Of a stretch of 64,000 nucleotides of DNA, positions 44,976 to 54,104 are shown piece by piece. The first letter of the stretch is position 1. Each line of letters starts with the position of its first letter. The notes under the pieces are model-generated. The model made no database searches. It was not told where the DNA came from and saw nothing but the letters and a program-made list of their open reading frames with translations. Both the position numbers and the translations under genes were made by a program. This DNA is from Pseudomonas sp. PDM04 (GTDB taxonomy: Bacteria > Pseudomonadota > Gammaproteobacteria > Pseudomonadales > Pseudomonadaceae): positions 1,116,001-1,180,000 of the forward strand of contig NZ_JACVAI010000001.1 in assembly GCF_014851765.1 (NCBI RefSeq). The letters are read 5' to 3'.

Positions 44976-46270
44976 TGATTCAACGCTCCTTGCGCTACGT
45001 TTTGGGCACGCTGATCGTGCTGGCCCTGATCCTCGGTGGCGGTTACTGGTACCTCAAACGCCCGGCGCCAGAACCGACCCTCGAACGGCTGACCCCGGCC
45101 GACGGTACTGTCATGACCCGGGTCATTCCCGGCAACACACCACGGGCCCAGGTGCTGGTGGCGGTCACTGACGAACAAAAGCTCAGTGACAAGCAACTGA
45201 CGACCCTGAGTCGCAGCGGCTCGGCGCAGATTGTCCAGGTGATCCTGCCCAAGGAATGCCTGCTGCAAAGCCGTGCCCTGCAAACAGGCCTGAGGGAACT
45301 CAAAGGTCCGGCGACCCTGGTCAGCGGCATCGGCCCCGGCGCCGTGCTGGCCTGGCGCTGGTTGTCGGAACAGAAAGACGACAAGGCCCAGGCCGTTTCG
45401 GTGGACCTGGCCCTGGAGAAACCCGGTTGCACGCACCTGCTGCCGAAAAGCGCCGCCCACGGCCACTGGCTGGTGGCATGGAACGACAACCCGGACGACA
45501 CCAGCGCTGGCTTCGTACGCGACCAGCCGAACGCCGAAACCAGCATCAGCGACTACGACATCAACCTGCCGCAAGTGCTGAACAACGAGCTGCGCAAGCT
45601 GCTCGTCGGCGGTGATAAAGCGGCCGGTGGCCTGCAGATCCCCGTGGTTGAAGTGCCGGCTGGCCAGGCCAGGGACACCGTCACCCTGTTCCTCTCCGGC
45701 GACGGCGGCTGGCGCGACCTCGACCGCGATGTCGCGGGCGAAATGGCCAAGATCGGCTACCCGGTCGTCGGCATCGACACCCTGCGTTACTACTGGCAAC
45801 ACAAGAGCCCTGAACAGAGCGCCCTGGACCTGGCCGAACTGATGCAGCACTACCGGCAGAAATGGGGCACCAAGCGCTTCATCCTGACCGGTTACTCGTT
45901 CGGCGCCGACGTGTTGCCCGCCATCTACAACCGTCTGGAGCCAGCGGAGCAGCAACGGGTCGACGCCATCATCCTGCTCGCCTTCGCCCGCACCGGCAGC
46001 TTCGAAATCGAAGTCGAAGGCTGGCTCGGCAACGCCGGCAAGGAAGCCGCCACCGGCCCGGAAATGGCCAAGCTGCCAGCGGACAAAGTGGTGTGCATCT
46101 ACGGTGAAGAAGAAACCGACGAAAGCGGCTGCACCGACAAGACCGCCGTGGGCGAAGCGATCAAACTGCCCGGCGGCCACCACTTCGACGAAAACTACCC
46201 GAAACTGGCCCAGCGGCTGGTGGAGGTGATCGAGAAGCGCCAGGCAAAAGACGAGACGGTGCAGGAGTGA
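44975..46270 (+). CDS. acvB: AcvB/VirJ-type serine hydrolase, probable aminoacyl-phosphatidylglycerol hydrolase
   Basis: A 431-residue alpha/beta hydrolase with an N-terminal membrane segment (about 7-27). The nucleophile is Ser308 in TGYSFGADVLPAIYNRL. DTVTLFLSGDGGWRDLDRDVAGEMAKIGYPVVGID is the VirJ/AcvB hallmark. The homologue next to the P. aeruginosa synthase (PA0919) hydrolyses alanyl-phosphatidylglycerol. Its coding start overlaps mprF by one base, so synthase and hydrolase are made together, probably to set lipid charge. Confidence 0.9.
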   Translation: MIQRSLRYVLGTLIVLALILGGGYWYLKRPAPEPTLERLTPADGTVMTRVIPGNTPRAQVLVAVTDEQKLSDKQLTTLSRSGSAQIVQVILPKECLLQSRALQTGLRELKGPATLVSGIGPGAVLAWRWLSEQKDDKAQAVSVDLALEKPGCTHLLPKSAAHGHWLVAWNDNPDDTSAGFVRDQPNAETSISDYDINLPQVLNNELRKLLVGGDKAAGGLQIPVVEVPAGQARDTVTLFLSGDGGWRDLDRDVAGEMAKIGYPVVGIDTLRYYWQHKSPEQSALDLAELMQHYRQKWGTKRFILTGYSFGADVLPAIYNRLEPAEQQRVDAIILLAFARTGSFEIEVEGWLGNAGKEAATGPEMAKLPADKVVCIYGEEETDESGCTDKTAVGEAIKLPGGHHFDENYPKLAQRLVEVIEKRQAKDETVQE

Positions 46271-46287
46271 CCTGAGCCCCGCCTGAC

Positions 46288-46327
46288 AAAAAGCCCCCGC
46301 TACCTCATGGTAGCGGGGGCTTTTTTA
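46288..46327 (+). terminator. Terminator of the mprF-acvB operon
   Basis: AAGCCCCCGCTACC and GGTAGCGGGGGCTT form a 14-bp stem with loop TCAT and a T-run. Confidence 0.95.
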
Positions 46328-46350
46328 TCCCAGTGCCATACCGCCCCCCT

Positions 46351-46440
46351 TGTGGGAGCGTGCCTGTTCGCGGAAGCGGTGTATCAGACTTATCAAGAGT
46401 GGCTGACAGGATGCCTTCGCGAGCGAGCCCACTCCCGCAG
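46351..46440. repeat. Degenerate REPIN
   Basis: TGTGGGAGCGTGCCTGTTCGCGGAAG and the inverted CTTCGCGAGCGAGCCCACTCCCGC enclose about 40 bases between the mprF-acvB terminator and the kup terminator. Confidence 0.7.
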
Positions 46441-46457
46441 GGACCTTCGTCAGACAC

Positions 46458-46496
46458 AAAAAAACCCCGCTGGCGCAAGGCTGGCGGGGGCTTTTT
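46458..46496 (-). terminator. Terminator of kup
   Basis: The minus strand reads CCCCGC and GCGGGG around an imperfect loop, followed by TTTTTTTG. It lies 13 bases past the kup stop. Confidence 0.75.
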
Positions 46497-46508
46497 GAAG
46501 TGGCGGGC

Positions 46509-48410
46509 TTACATCTCCACCTGCGTCCCCAACTCGATCACCCGGTTCAGCGGCAGGTTGAAAAACCGCAGATTGCCATTGGCGTTCTTCAGCATGAAGG
46601 CGAACAGCGCCTCGCGCCAGCGGGCCATGCCTTCGAGCTTGGAGGCGATGACCGTCTCGCGGCTGAGGAAATAGGTGGTGCGCATCGGGCTGAAGTCGAG
46701 GTCGTCGAGGTGGCACAGTTTCAGCGCTTCCGGCACGTCCGGCTCGTCGACGAAGCCAAAGTGCAGGATCACCCGGAAGAAGCCTTCGCCATGGGATTCG
46801 ACCTCGAAGCGGCGGGTCGGCGGGACGCGCGGGATGTCCTCGTACACGACAGTGAGCAACACGACCTGCTCATGCAGCACCTGGTTGTGCAACAGGTTAT
46901 GCAACAGCGCGTGGGGCACGGCGTCCGGACGGGCGGTAAGGAATACGGCAGTGCCCTGGACTCGGTGCGGTGGCTGGACGCGGATGCTGCTGATGAAAAT
47001 CGGCAGCGGCAATCCGCCCTCGTCCATGCGCTCCACCAGCAATTGCTTGCCGCGCTTCCAGGTGGTCATCAACACGAACAACGCGATACCGGCAATCACA
47101 GGGAACGCCCCGCCCTGAATGATTTTCGGCACGTTGGCGGCGAAGTACAGCCCGTCCACCAGCAGGAAACCCAGCAGCACCGGTACCGCGAGGAGCGGCG
47201 GCCATTTCCACAGCAGCAGGATTACCGCCGACACCAGGATGGTGGTCATCAGCATGGTGCCCGTCACCGCCACACCGTAGGCCGAGGCCAGGGCGCCGGA
47301 GGACTCGAAGCCCAGCACCAACAGGATCACACCGACCATCAGCGACCAGTTCACCGCGCCGATGTAGATCTGACCCTGCTCCGCACTGGAAGTGTGCTGG
47401 ATGTGCATGCGCGGAATGTAGCCGAGCTGGATCGCCTGGCGGGTCAGGGAGAAGGCGCCGGAAATCACCGCCTGCGAGGCGATCACCGTGGCCAGGGTCG
47501 ACAGGCCGACCAGTGGAATCAGCGCCCAGCTTGGCGCCAGCAGGTAGAAGGGATTGCGCGCCGCTTCCGGGTCACCGAGCAGCAGGGCTCCCTGGCCGAA
47601 GTAGTTCAGCACCAGCGCCGGCAGCACCAGGATGAACCAGGCACGGGCAATGGGCTTGCGGCCGAAGTGGCCCATGTCGGCGTACAGCGCTTCGGCGCCG
47701 GTCAACGCCAACACCACCGCACCGAGGATCGCCACGCCCATGCCCGGGTGGACAATGAAGAAGCGCACGCCCCACGCCGGGTTCAGCGCTTGCAGCACCT
47801 CCGGGTGTTGCAGGATGCCGTAGACGCCCAACGCGCCCAGGACGACGAACCAGGTGACCATGATCGGCCCGAACAGGATGCCGATGCGCGCCGTGCCGTG
47901 CCGCTGGATCAGGAACAACGCCACCAGCACGATCAGCGACAGCGGCACCACCCAATGGTCGATGCCCTCGAAGGCCAGCCCCAGCCCTTCGATGGCCGAG
48001 AGCACGGAAATCGCCGGGGTGATCATGCTGTCGCCATAAAACAGCGCCGCGCCGATCAAGCCGCAGACCACCAGCAGGGTGCGCAGTTTCGCATGCCCCG
48101 CGGCCGCCCGGCGCGCCAGGGCGGTCAATGCCATGATCCCGCCTTCGCCCTGGTTGTCGGCGCGCAGAACAAACATCATGTACTTGATCGAAACCACCCA
48201 GATCAACGACCAGAAGATCAGGGCCAGGATGCCCAGCACGCCGTCGTGGTTGACCGGTACGCCATATCCCCCGGAAAACACTTCCTTGAGGGTGTACAAC
48301 GGGCTCGTGCCGATATCGCCATAAACCACCCCGACCGCCGCGACCAACATGCCGATCGGCTTCGTCGCCGAATGCCCCGCGCTCGCAGCCTGACTACTTG
48401 CCTGACCCAT
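46509..48410 (-). CDS. kup: Kup-family potassium uptake protein
   Basis: A 633-residue potassium transporter of the KUP/HAK/KT family. The first 430 residues hold about 12 helices, starting with [26 protein letters not shown], the family signature; the rest is a cytoplasmic domain. It takes up K+ at low affinity with protons, with more importance under osmotic or acid stress. It stands alone with a 440-base gap to rimO on its upstream side. Confidence 0.95.
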   Translation of the reverse strand: MGQASSQAASAGHSATKPIGMLVAAVGVVYGDIGTSPLYTLKEVFSGGYGVPVNHDGVLGILALIFWSLIWVVSIKYMMFVLRADNQGEGGIMALTALARRAAAGHAKLRTLLVVCGLIGAALFYGDSMITPAISVLSAIEGLGLAFEGIDHWVVPLSLIVLVALFLIQRHGTARIGILFGPIMVTWFVVLGALGVYGILQHPEVLQALNPAWGVRFFIVHPGMGVAILGAVVLALTGAEALYADMGHFGRKPIARAWFILVLPALVLNYFGQGALLLGDPEAARNPFYLLAPSWALIPLVGLSTLATVIASQAVISGAFSLTRQAIQLGYIPRMHIQHTSSAEQGQIYIGAVNWSLMVGVILLVLGFESSGALASAYGVAVTGTMLMTTILVSAVILLLWKWPPLLAVPVLLGFLLVDGLYFAANVPKIIQGGAFPVIAGIALFVLMTTWKRGKQLLVERMDEGGLPLPIFISSIRVQPPHRVQGTAVFLTARPDAVPHALLHNLLHNQVLHEQVVLLTVVYEDIPRVPPTRRFEVESHGEGFFRVILHFGFVDEPDVPEALKLCHLDDLDFSPMRTTYFLSRETVIASKLEGMARWREALFAFMLKNANGNLRFFNLPLNRVIELGTQVEM

Positions 48411-48850
48411 CCACCACTCCTACTACCCAGACTGGACCGCATTTTAAAGAAGCCGCATGCTTTGCACGCAGCATGCGCTTAACTTGTTGTTACAGACATT
48501 TTCTTGACTGAAAAACCGGTAAAGCTCAAAGGCGCGAAGCATAGCGCAGCACTCGTCGTTTTTCCCTTCTTAAAGCTGGTCAAGTGCGCTTCCCGTCGCT
48601 AGAATTGCGCACTTTTTGATCAGAGGCGCCTAAGCGTCCCGCCTCGCGAATCACTGCTGCCTTTTGACGGTGCCTGTTGTCGCCATGCTGCGTTGCCGCT
48701 TCTCGCCATAGCCAGCTATGACTCGGCGCGGCGCCTTGCCTGGCCCCAACAGTCACTCGTCAAAAAACAGCGTATTCACGAGGCAGGACGCCAAGCGTCC
48801 GTCTGTCGCCCCACCCAGAAGGTCGGGCAGCACCTATACCGAGGTTAGAC
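48411..48850. other. Intergenic region between kup and rimO
   Basis: 440 bases without a gene. The left third should hold the kup promoter. TAGAAT at 48600-48605 with TGGTCA 17 bases upstream is a plausible rimO promoter. The rest is the palindrome described separately. Confidence 0.6.
48626..48800 (+). repeat. Long imperfect palindrome (possible structured leader RNA) before rimO
   Basis: The left arm (from GCGTCCCGCCTCGCGAAT at 48634) and right arm (ATTCACGAGGCAGGACGC ending at 48791) pair through about 80 bases with mismatches. The inner stem is CATAGC (48707-48712) against GCTATG (48715-48720), near the centre. It would fold into one long hairpin near the 5' end of a rimO transcript. No coding frame explains it. 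Confidence 0.75.
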
Positions 48851-50188
48851 ATGTCCACCACTCCTGCGCCAGCCAATCCAAAGGTTGGTTTCGTATCCCT
48901 GGGTTGCCCGAAAGCACTGGTCGACTCCGAGCGCATCCTGACCCAGCTGCGCATGGAAGGGTATGACGTTGTGTCCACCTATCAGGACGCCGACGTGGTG
49001 GTGGTCAACACCTGCGGTTTCATCGACTCGGCCAAGGCTGAATCCCTGGAAGTGATCGGCGAAGCCATCAAGGAAAACGGCAAGGTCATCGTCACCGGCT
49101 GCATGGGTGTCGAAGAAGGCAACATCCGCGACGTACACCCGAGCGTGCTGGCCGTGACCGGTCCGCAGCAGTACGAGCAAGTGGTCAACGCGGTGCACGA
49201 AGTGGTGCCGCCGAAACAGGATCACAACCCGCTGATCGACCTGGTGCCACCACAGGGCATCAAGCTGACCCCGCGCCACTACGCCTACCTGAAGATTTCC
49301 GAAGGCTGCAACCACAGCTGCAGCTTCTGCATCATCCCGTCGATGCGCGGCAAACTGGTCAGCCGCCCGGTGGGTGACGTGCTCGACGAGGCCCAGCGCC
49401 TGGTCAAGTCCGGTGTCAAGGAACTGCTGGTGATCTCCCAGGACACCAGCGCCTACGGCGTGGACGTGAAATACCGCACCGGTTTCTGGAACGGCGCGCC
49501 GGTGAAAACCCGCATGACCGAACTCTGCGAGGCCCTGAGCACCCTCGGCGTCTGGGTACGCCTGCACTATGTCTACCCGTACCCGCACGTCGACGAGCTG
49601 ATCCCGCTGATGGCCGCCGGCAAGATCCTGCCGTACCTGGACATCCCGTTCCAGCACGCCAGCCCGAAAGTCTTGAAGTCGATGAAACGCCCGGCGTTCG
49701 AGGACAAGACCCTGGCACGGATCAAGAACTGGCGCGAAATCTGCCCGGACCTGATCATCCGCTCGACCTTCATCGTCGGCTTCCCGGGCGAAACCGAAGA
49801 AGACTTCCAGTACCTGCTGGACTGGCTGACCGAAGCCCAGCTCGACCGCGTTGGCTGCTTCCAGTACTCGCCGGTGGACGGCGCCCCGGCCAACGACCTG
49901 GACCTGGAAATCGTCCCGGACGAGGTCAAGCAGGACCGTTGGGAGCGCTTCATGGCGCACCAGCAGGAAATCAGCTCGGCGCGCCTGCAGATGCGCATCG
50001 GCCGTGAAATCGAAGTGCTGGTCGATGAAGTCGACGAGCAAGGCGCGGTCGGCCGCTGCTTCTTCGATGCTCCGGAAATCGACGGCAACGTGTTCATCGA
50101 TAACGGCAGCAACCTCAAGCCGGGCGACAAGGTCTGGTGCAAAGTGACCGACGCCGACGAATACGACCTCTGGGCCGAACAGATCTAA
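48851..50188 (+). CDS. rimO: Ribosomal protein S12 methylthiotransferase RimO
   Basis: A 445-residue radical-SAM enzyme that adds a methylthio group to Asp of ribosomal protein S12. The radical-SAM cysteines are in CNHSCSFC near residue 155; three further conserved cysteines ([22 protein letters not shown]) bind the second iron-sulfur cluster. A C-terminal TRAM domain is present (about 375-440). It is cytoplasmic. Confidence 0.97.
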   Translation: MSTTPAPANPKVGFVSLGCPKALVDSERILTQLRMEGYDVVSTYQDADVVVVNTCGFIDSAKAESLEVIGEAIKENGKVIVTGCMGVEEGNIRDVHPSVLAVTGPQQYEQVVNAVHEVVPPKQDHNPLIDLVPPQGIKLTPRHYAYLKISEGCNHSCSFCIIPSMRGKLVSRPVGDVLDEAQRLVKSGVKELLVISQDTSAYGVDVKYRTGFWNGAPVKTRMTELCEALSTLGVWVRLHYVYPYPHVDELIPLMAAGKILPYLDIPFQHASPKVLKSMKRPAFEDKTLARIKNWREICPDLIIRSTFIVGFPGETEEDFQYLLDWLTEAQLDRVGCFQYSPVDGAPANDLDLEIVPDEVKQDRWERFMAHQQEISSARLQMRIGREIEVLVDEVDEQGAVGRCFFDAPEIDGNVFIDNGSNLKPGDKVWCKVTDADEYDLWAEQI

Positions 50189-50203
50189 ACGCGAAAAGCC
50201 CTC

Positions 50204-50240
50204 AAAGCCCCGCTCTCTACACGAGATGCGGGGCTTTTTT
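50204..50240 (+). terminator. Terminator of rimO
   Basis: AAAGCCCCGC and GCGGGGCTTT form a 10-bp stem with a 14-base loop and following T-run. Confidence 0.93.
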
Positions 50241-50299
50241 ACGGCTATCGTATGGGTAGAAAGGACACGCACCATTCACTGCCAAAGGGGCCTCTGGCC

Positions 50300-50773
50300 A
50301 TGCGCCAACATGCGGTCATCCACACACCGAAACAGAGTGACTATCCGGAACTGACCCGGGTCTGGGAAGACTCGGTCCGCGCCACCCACGACTTCCTGCC
50401 CGACAGCTACATCGAGCTGTTGAAAAACCTGGTGCTGACCCGCTACCTCGACGCGGTGATGCTGATCTGCACCAAGGACTCGCGCCAGCGCATCACCGGG
50501 TTCGCCGGGGTGGCGGCGGGCAAGATAGAAATGCTCTTCATCGACCCGGCGCACCGCGGCCAGGGCCTGGGCAAGCAGCTGCTGCGCTACGCCATGGAGC
50601 ACATGAACGCCGATGAGCTGGACGTCAACGAACAGAACCCGCAGGCGCTGGGGTTCTACTTCAAGCAGGGCTTCGAGGTGATCGGGCGCACCGAACATGA
50701 CGGCATGGGCCAGCCTTACCCGTTATTGCACATGCGCTTGCGCCGAGCCGAGCCACTGACCCGCAAAGCCTGA
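50300..50773 (+). CDS. GNAT-family N-acetyltransferase (YjaB-like)
   Basis: A 157-residue acetyltransferase. The acetyl-CoA-binding region is IEMLFIDPAHRGQGLGKQLLRYAME near residue 80, with the R/Q-x-x-G-x-G pattern RGQGLG. The N-terminal VWEDSVRATHDFLPDSYIELL and LDVNEQNPQALGFYFKQGF match the YjaB type. The substrate is unknown. I chose the ATG at 50300; AAGGGG lies about 9 bases upstream, and the longer ATG at 50252 remains possible. Confidence 0.85.
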   Translation: MRQHAVIHTPKQSDYPELTRVWEDSVRATHDFLPDSYIELLKNLVLTRYLDAVMLICTKDSRQRITGFAGVAAGKIEMLFIDPAHRGQGLGKQLLRYAMEHMNADELDVNEQNPQALGFYFKQGFEVIGRTEHDGMGQPYPLLHMRLRRAEPLTRKA

Positions 50774-50778
50774 CCCCT

Positions 50779-50849
50779 GTGGGAGCGAGCCTGTTCGCGA
50801 TAGCGATGGGTCAGATGCCATTGCAGTCAGCTGCAGGCTCGCTCCCACA
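50779..50849. repeat. REPIN: two inverted REP copies
   Basis: GTGGGAGCGAGCCTGTTCGCGATAG and the inverted GCAGGCTCGCTCCCAC lie on either side of about 32 bases, between the GNAT gene and the pseudouridine synthase gene. Confidence 0.8.
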
Positions 50850-50902
50850 TAAAACCTGCCAAGCAGGTACAATGCACACCCCTTTTTTGTTACGGCCCTG
50901 TC

Positions 50903-51613
50903 ATGACTGACCCGATTCGTCTCTCCAAACGCCTGATCGAACTGGTCGGCTGCTCCCGTCGGGAGGCTGAGCTGTTCATCGAAGGCGGCTGGGTCACCGT
51001 GGACGGCGAAGTCATCGACGAACCGCAGTTCAAGGTGGGTACCCAGACCGTCGCGCTCGACCCCGAGGCCAAGGCCACGGCGCCCGAGCCGGTGACCCTG
51101 CTGCTCAACGTGGCGCCGGGCATCGACGCCGAGACGGCCATGGCCAGCATCAGCGCCGAGACCCTGAGCGAAGAACACCGCTTCGGCAAACGGCCATTGC
51201 GCGGGCACTTCCTGCGCCTGACCGCCAGCACCGACCTGCAACCGAACGCCAGCGGCCTGCTGGTGTTCACCCAGGACTGGAAAATCCTGCGCAAGCTCAC
51301 GGCCGACGCGGCGAAAATCGAACAGGAGTACGTGGTCGACGTCGAAGGCGACATGGTCGAACACGGTCTAAACCGCTTGCAGCACGGCCTGACCTATAAG
51401 GGCAAGGAGCTGCCAGCGGTCAAAGCCAGCTGGCAGAACGAAAACCGCCTGCGCTTCGCGTTGAAGAACCCGCAACCGGGCGTGATCGCCCTGTTCTGCC
51501 AGGCCGTCGGCCTGAAGGCGGTCGCCATCCGCCGCATCCGCATCGGCGGCGTGTCCATCGGCAAAGTACCGTTGGGCCAATGGCGCTACCTGTCGGGCAA
51601 AGAGAAGTTCTAG
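50903..51613 (+). CDS. rRNA pseudouridine synthase (RsuA/RluB-F family)
   Basis: A 236-residue enzyme. The S4 RNA-binding domain is residues 5-52 (LSKRLIELVGCSRREAELFIEGGWVTVDG). The catalytic aspartate is Asp111 in ASTDLQPNASGLLVFTQD, which differs from the common GRLD form but keeps the aspartate. It isomerises uridine in rRNA; the exact site is not deducible. Coding ends 72 bases before the YehS-like gene. Confidence 0.88.
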   Translation: MTDPIRLSKRLIELVGCSRREAELFIEGGWVTVDGEVIDEPQFKVGTQTVALDPEAKATAPEPVTLLLNVAPGIDAETAMASISAETLSEEHRFGKRPLRGHFLRLTASTDLQPNASGLLVFTQDWKILRKLTADAAKIEQEYVVDVEGDMVEHGLNRLQHGLTYKGKELPAVKASWQNENRLRFALKNPQPGVIALFCQAVGLKAVAIRRIRIGGVSIGKVPLGQWRYLSGKEKF

Positions 51614-51685
51614 GGCTTTTCACGCCCCCCACATTCCGGCGCCGCTCATGCGCGGCGCCCACTGCCGAAATCAGGATTGCACACC

Positions 51686-52156
51686 ATGATTCATAACGAC
51701 GTACTGCGCAGCGTGCGCTACATGCTCGACATCAGCGACAAGAAAGTCATCGAGATCATCAAGCTCGGCGGCATGGACGTGGCGCTCGACGACTTGAAGG
51801 CGTACCTGGACAAGAAGGAAGAAGACGAGGAAGGCTTCGTACGCTGCCCGGACGAGGTCATGGCGCATTTCCTCGATGGCCTGGTGATCTTCAAGCGCGG
51901 CAAGGACGACAGCCGTCCGCCGCAGCCGATCGAAGTGCCGGTCACCAACAACATCATCCTGAAAAAGCTGCGCGTGGCGTTCGAGCTGAAGGAAGACGAC
52001 ATGCACGCGATCCTCAAGGCCGCCGAATTCCCGGTGTCCAAGCCGGAACTGAGCGCATTGTTTCGCAAGTTCGGCCACACCAACTACCGTCCGTGCGGCG
52101 ACCAGTTGCTGCGCAACTTCCTCAAGGGGCTGACGCTGCGCGTACGTCCGCAGTAA
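51686..52156 (+). CDS. DUF1456-family protein (YehS-like)
   Basis: A 156-residue protein with two tandem DUF1456 repeats: DVLRSVRYMLDISDKKVIEIIKLGGMDVALDDLKAYL (about 4-45) and ILKKLRVAFELKEDDMHAILKAAEFPVSKPELSALF (about 92-128), joined by an acidic linker. The function is unknown. The ATG at 51686 gives the family-like MIHNDVLRSVRYML; a TTG nine bases upstream is also in frame. Confidence 0.85.
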   Translation: MIHNDVLRSVRYMLDISDKKVIEIIKLGGMDVALDDLKAYLDKKEEDEEGFVRCPDEVMAHFLDGLVIFKRGKDDSRPPQPIEVPVTNNIILKKLRVAFELKEDDMHAILKAAEFPVSKPELSALFRKFGHTNYRPCGDQLLRNFLKGLTLRVRPQ

Positions 52157-52168
52157 CCGCTTCCAACT

Positions 52169-52281
52169 GTAGGAGCGAGCTTGCTCCGGGCGGCGTTCCG
52201 ACGAAGAACCTGAGAGCGCGCGTATTTTCAGGTTTCACGCGTTATCGTCGACGACCTTCGCTAGCAAGCCAGCGCCTACAG
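52169..52281. repeat. REP-like elements in opposite orientation, divergent subtype
   Basis: GTAGGAGCGAGCTTGCTCC at the left and CTAGCAAGCCAGCGCCTAC at the right are related but unlike the other REP copies of the window, so they may belong to another REP class. Confidence 0.55.
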
Positions 52282-52377
52282 ATAGGCGAATGACCTTTCA
52301 TTCTTCGTGAAAATAGTGGCTCCGCTGCAAGCGGCTGACGACTAGGGTGTAGTGACCCTCAGCTCTCAGGATTTGCC

Positions 52378-53148
52378 ATGCACCCTTACTTTTCCCTGCA
52401 AGGCCGCACCGCGCTGGTGACCGGCGGCACTCGTGGCATCGGCAAAATGATCGCCAAGGCCTACGTCGAGGCGGGCGCCACGGTGTACGTCTGTGCGCGG
52501 GACGCCGAGGCCTGCCTGCAAACCGCTGAAGAATTGAACGCATTCGGCATTTGCCACGGGGTGGCCGCCAACCTGGCCACCGAGGAAGGTGTGCAGCAAC
52601 TGGCAACGCACCTGGGCGAACGCCTGACCCACCTGGACATCCTGGTGAACAACGCCGGCACCACCTGGGGCGCACCGTTGGAGACCTATCCGGTCAAGGG
52701 CTGGGAAAAGGTCATGCAGCTCAACGTGACCTCGGTGTTCATCTGCATCCAGCAACTGTTGCCGCTGTTGCGCAAAGGCGGTTCTGCGGCGAATCCGGCG
52801 CGGATCATCAATATCGGCTCGGTGGCGGGGATTTCCTCCTTTGGCGAACAGGCTTATGCCTACGGGCCGAGTAAAGCGGCGCTGCACCAGTTGTCGCGGA
52901 TCCTGGCGCGAGAACTGGTGAGCCAGCACATCAACGTCAACGTGATCGCCCCCGGGCGCTTCCCAAGCAAGATGACGCAGCACATCGGCAATGATGAACA
53001 GGCGCTGGCGCAGGACACGGCGCTGATCCCGATGAAGCGTTGGGGCCGCGAAGAAGAGATGGCCGCCCTGGCGATCAGCCTGGCGAGTACGGCCGGGGCG
53101 TACATGACCGGGAACATCATTGCTCTGGATGGTGGGTTCAGCCTCTAG
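52378..53148 (+). CDS. rhlG: SDR-family beta-ketoacyl reductase RhlG
   Basis: A 256-residue short-chain dehydrogenase. The NADPH-binding motif TGGTRGIG is near residue 16 and the catalytic Ser-Tyr-Lys lies in NIGSVAGISSFGEQAYAYGPSKAAL (Tyr about 160). The sequence MHPYFSLQGRTALVTGGTRGIG matches P. aeruginosa RhlG closely. RhlG was linked to beta-hydroxydecanoyl precursors of rhamnolipids; without rhlA seen here, the role in this strain is open. Confidence 0.88.
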   Translation: MHPYFSLQGRTALVTGGTRGIGKMIAKAYVEAGATVYVCARDAEACLQTAEELNAFGICHGVAANLATEEGVQQLATHLGERLTHLDILVNNAGTTWGAPLETYPVKGWEKVMQLNVTSVFICIQQLLPLLRKGGSAANPARIINIGSVAGISSFGEQAYAYGPSKAALHQLSRILARELVSQHINVNVIAPGRFPSKMTQHIGNDEQALAQDTALIPMKRWGREEEMAALAISLASTAGAYMTGNIIALDGGFSL

Positions 53149-53162
53149 ACCGATGGCGCGAT

Positions 53163-53228
53163 CATCGCGAGCAGGTTCGCTCCCACAAGGGACAGCGCTG
53201 AAGCTGTGGGAGCGAGCCTGCTCGCGAA
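53163..53228. repeat. REPIN: two inverted REP copies
   Basis: CATCGCGAGCAGGTTCGCTCCCAC and GTGGGAGCGAGCCTGCTCGCGAAG face each other across about 20 bases, between rhlG and trmO. Confidence 0.85.
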
Positions 53229-53279
53229 GAAGCGGTGTGAGTTATCATGCTCGCCCACACCCCGCCTCGATCCCACCCC

Positions 53280-53978
53280 ATGACCTACAGCGTTTCCCCC
53301 ATCGGCTTCGTGCGTTCCTGTTTCAAGGAAAAGTTCGCCATCCCGCGCCAGCCGCAACTGGCCCCCGCCGCCCGTGGCGTGCTGGAACTGGTGGCGCCGT
53401 TCGATCAGGGCGATGCGGTGCAGGGTCTGGAACAGGTCAGCCATGTGTGGCTGCTGTTCCTGTTTCATCAGGCATTGGAAGAAAAGCCACGGCTCAAGGT
53501 CCGCCCTCCTCGCCTCGGCGGCAACAAATCCATGGGCGTGTTCGCCACCCGCGCGACACATCGGCCCAATGGCATTGGCCAATCCGTGGTGAAGCTGGAC
53601 AAGGTCGAGGCCGGTCGCCTGTGGATATCCGGCATCGACCTGCTGGACGGCACGCCGATTCTCGACATCAAGCCCTACGTGCCTTACGCCGACATCATCG
53701 ACAGTGCCGCCAACCGCATCGCCAGTGCAGCGCCGCCAGCGATTGCGGTGCAGTGGACGGACAGCGCGCTGCAGCAGGCCCAGGGGCATGCACAGCGCCT
53801 GTCGGAGCCCTTGGTCGAGTTGATCGGGCAATGCCTGGCCCAGGATCCGCGGCCGGCGTATCAGACGCCCGCGCCCGAGCGGGAATACGGCGCGCAATTC
53901 TGGGACGTGGATGTGCGCTGGCATTACCCCACGCCGCAATTGATCCGCGTGCTGGAAGTCATTCCCGCCAAAACCTGA
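53280..53978 (+). CDS. trmO: tRNA (N6-threonylcarbamoyladenosine37-N6)-methyltransferase TrmO
   Basis: A 232-residue enzyme of the TsaA/YaeB family that methylates t6A37 in tRNA-Thr. Motifs are VSPIGFVRSCFKEKFAIPRQP (residue 4 onward), VSHVWLLFLFHQ near residue 58, and ATRATHRPNGIGQSVVKL near residue 90. The ATG at 53280 has no clear ribosome site, so the upstream ATG at 53247 may be used instead, but the family N-terminus starts at MTYSVSPIGF. Confidence 0.88.
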   Translation: MTYSVSPIGFVRSCFKEKFAIPRQPQLAPAARGVLELVAPFDQGDAVQGLEQVSHVWLLFLFHQALEEKPRLKVRPPRLGGNKSMGVFATRATHRPNGIGQSVVKLDKVEAGRLWISGIDLLDGTPILDIKPYVPYADIIDSAANRIASAAPPAIAVQWTDSALQQAQGHAQRLSEPLVELIGQCLAQDPRPAYQTPAPEREYGAQFWDVDVRWHYPTPQLIRVLEVIPAKT

Positions 53979-53993
53979 ACGCCAGAAACGACT

Positions 53994-54080
53994 GTGGGAG
54001 CGGCTTGCTCGCGAAGGGGGCGTATCAGCCAACATCATTGTTGACTGTCACACCGCTTCGCGAGCAGGCTCGCTCCCACA
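53994..54080. repeat. REPIN: two inverted REP copies
   Basis: GTGGGAGCGGCTTGCTCGCGAAG and the inverted CTTCGCGAGCAGGCTCGCTCCCAC enclose about 40 bases between trmO and the convergent fpr. Confidence 0.8.
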
Positions 54081-54104
54081 GGGAATACAGCGATACGCCG
54101 GTTG

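Noticed and set aside
46500..48482. 660-codon open frame opposite kup
   Set aside because: Shadow of kup; its predicted protein is a low-complexity H/Q/R/D-rich chain with no domain.
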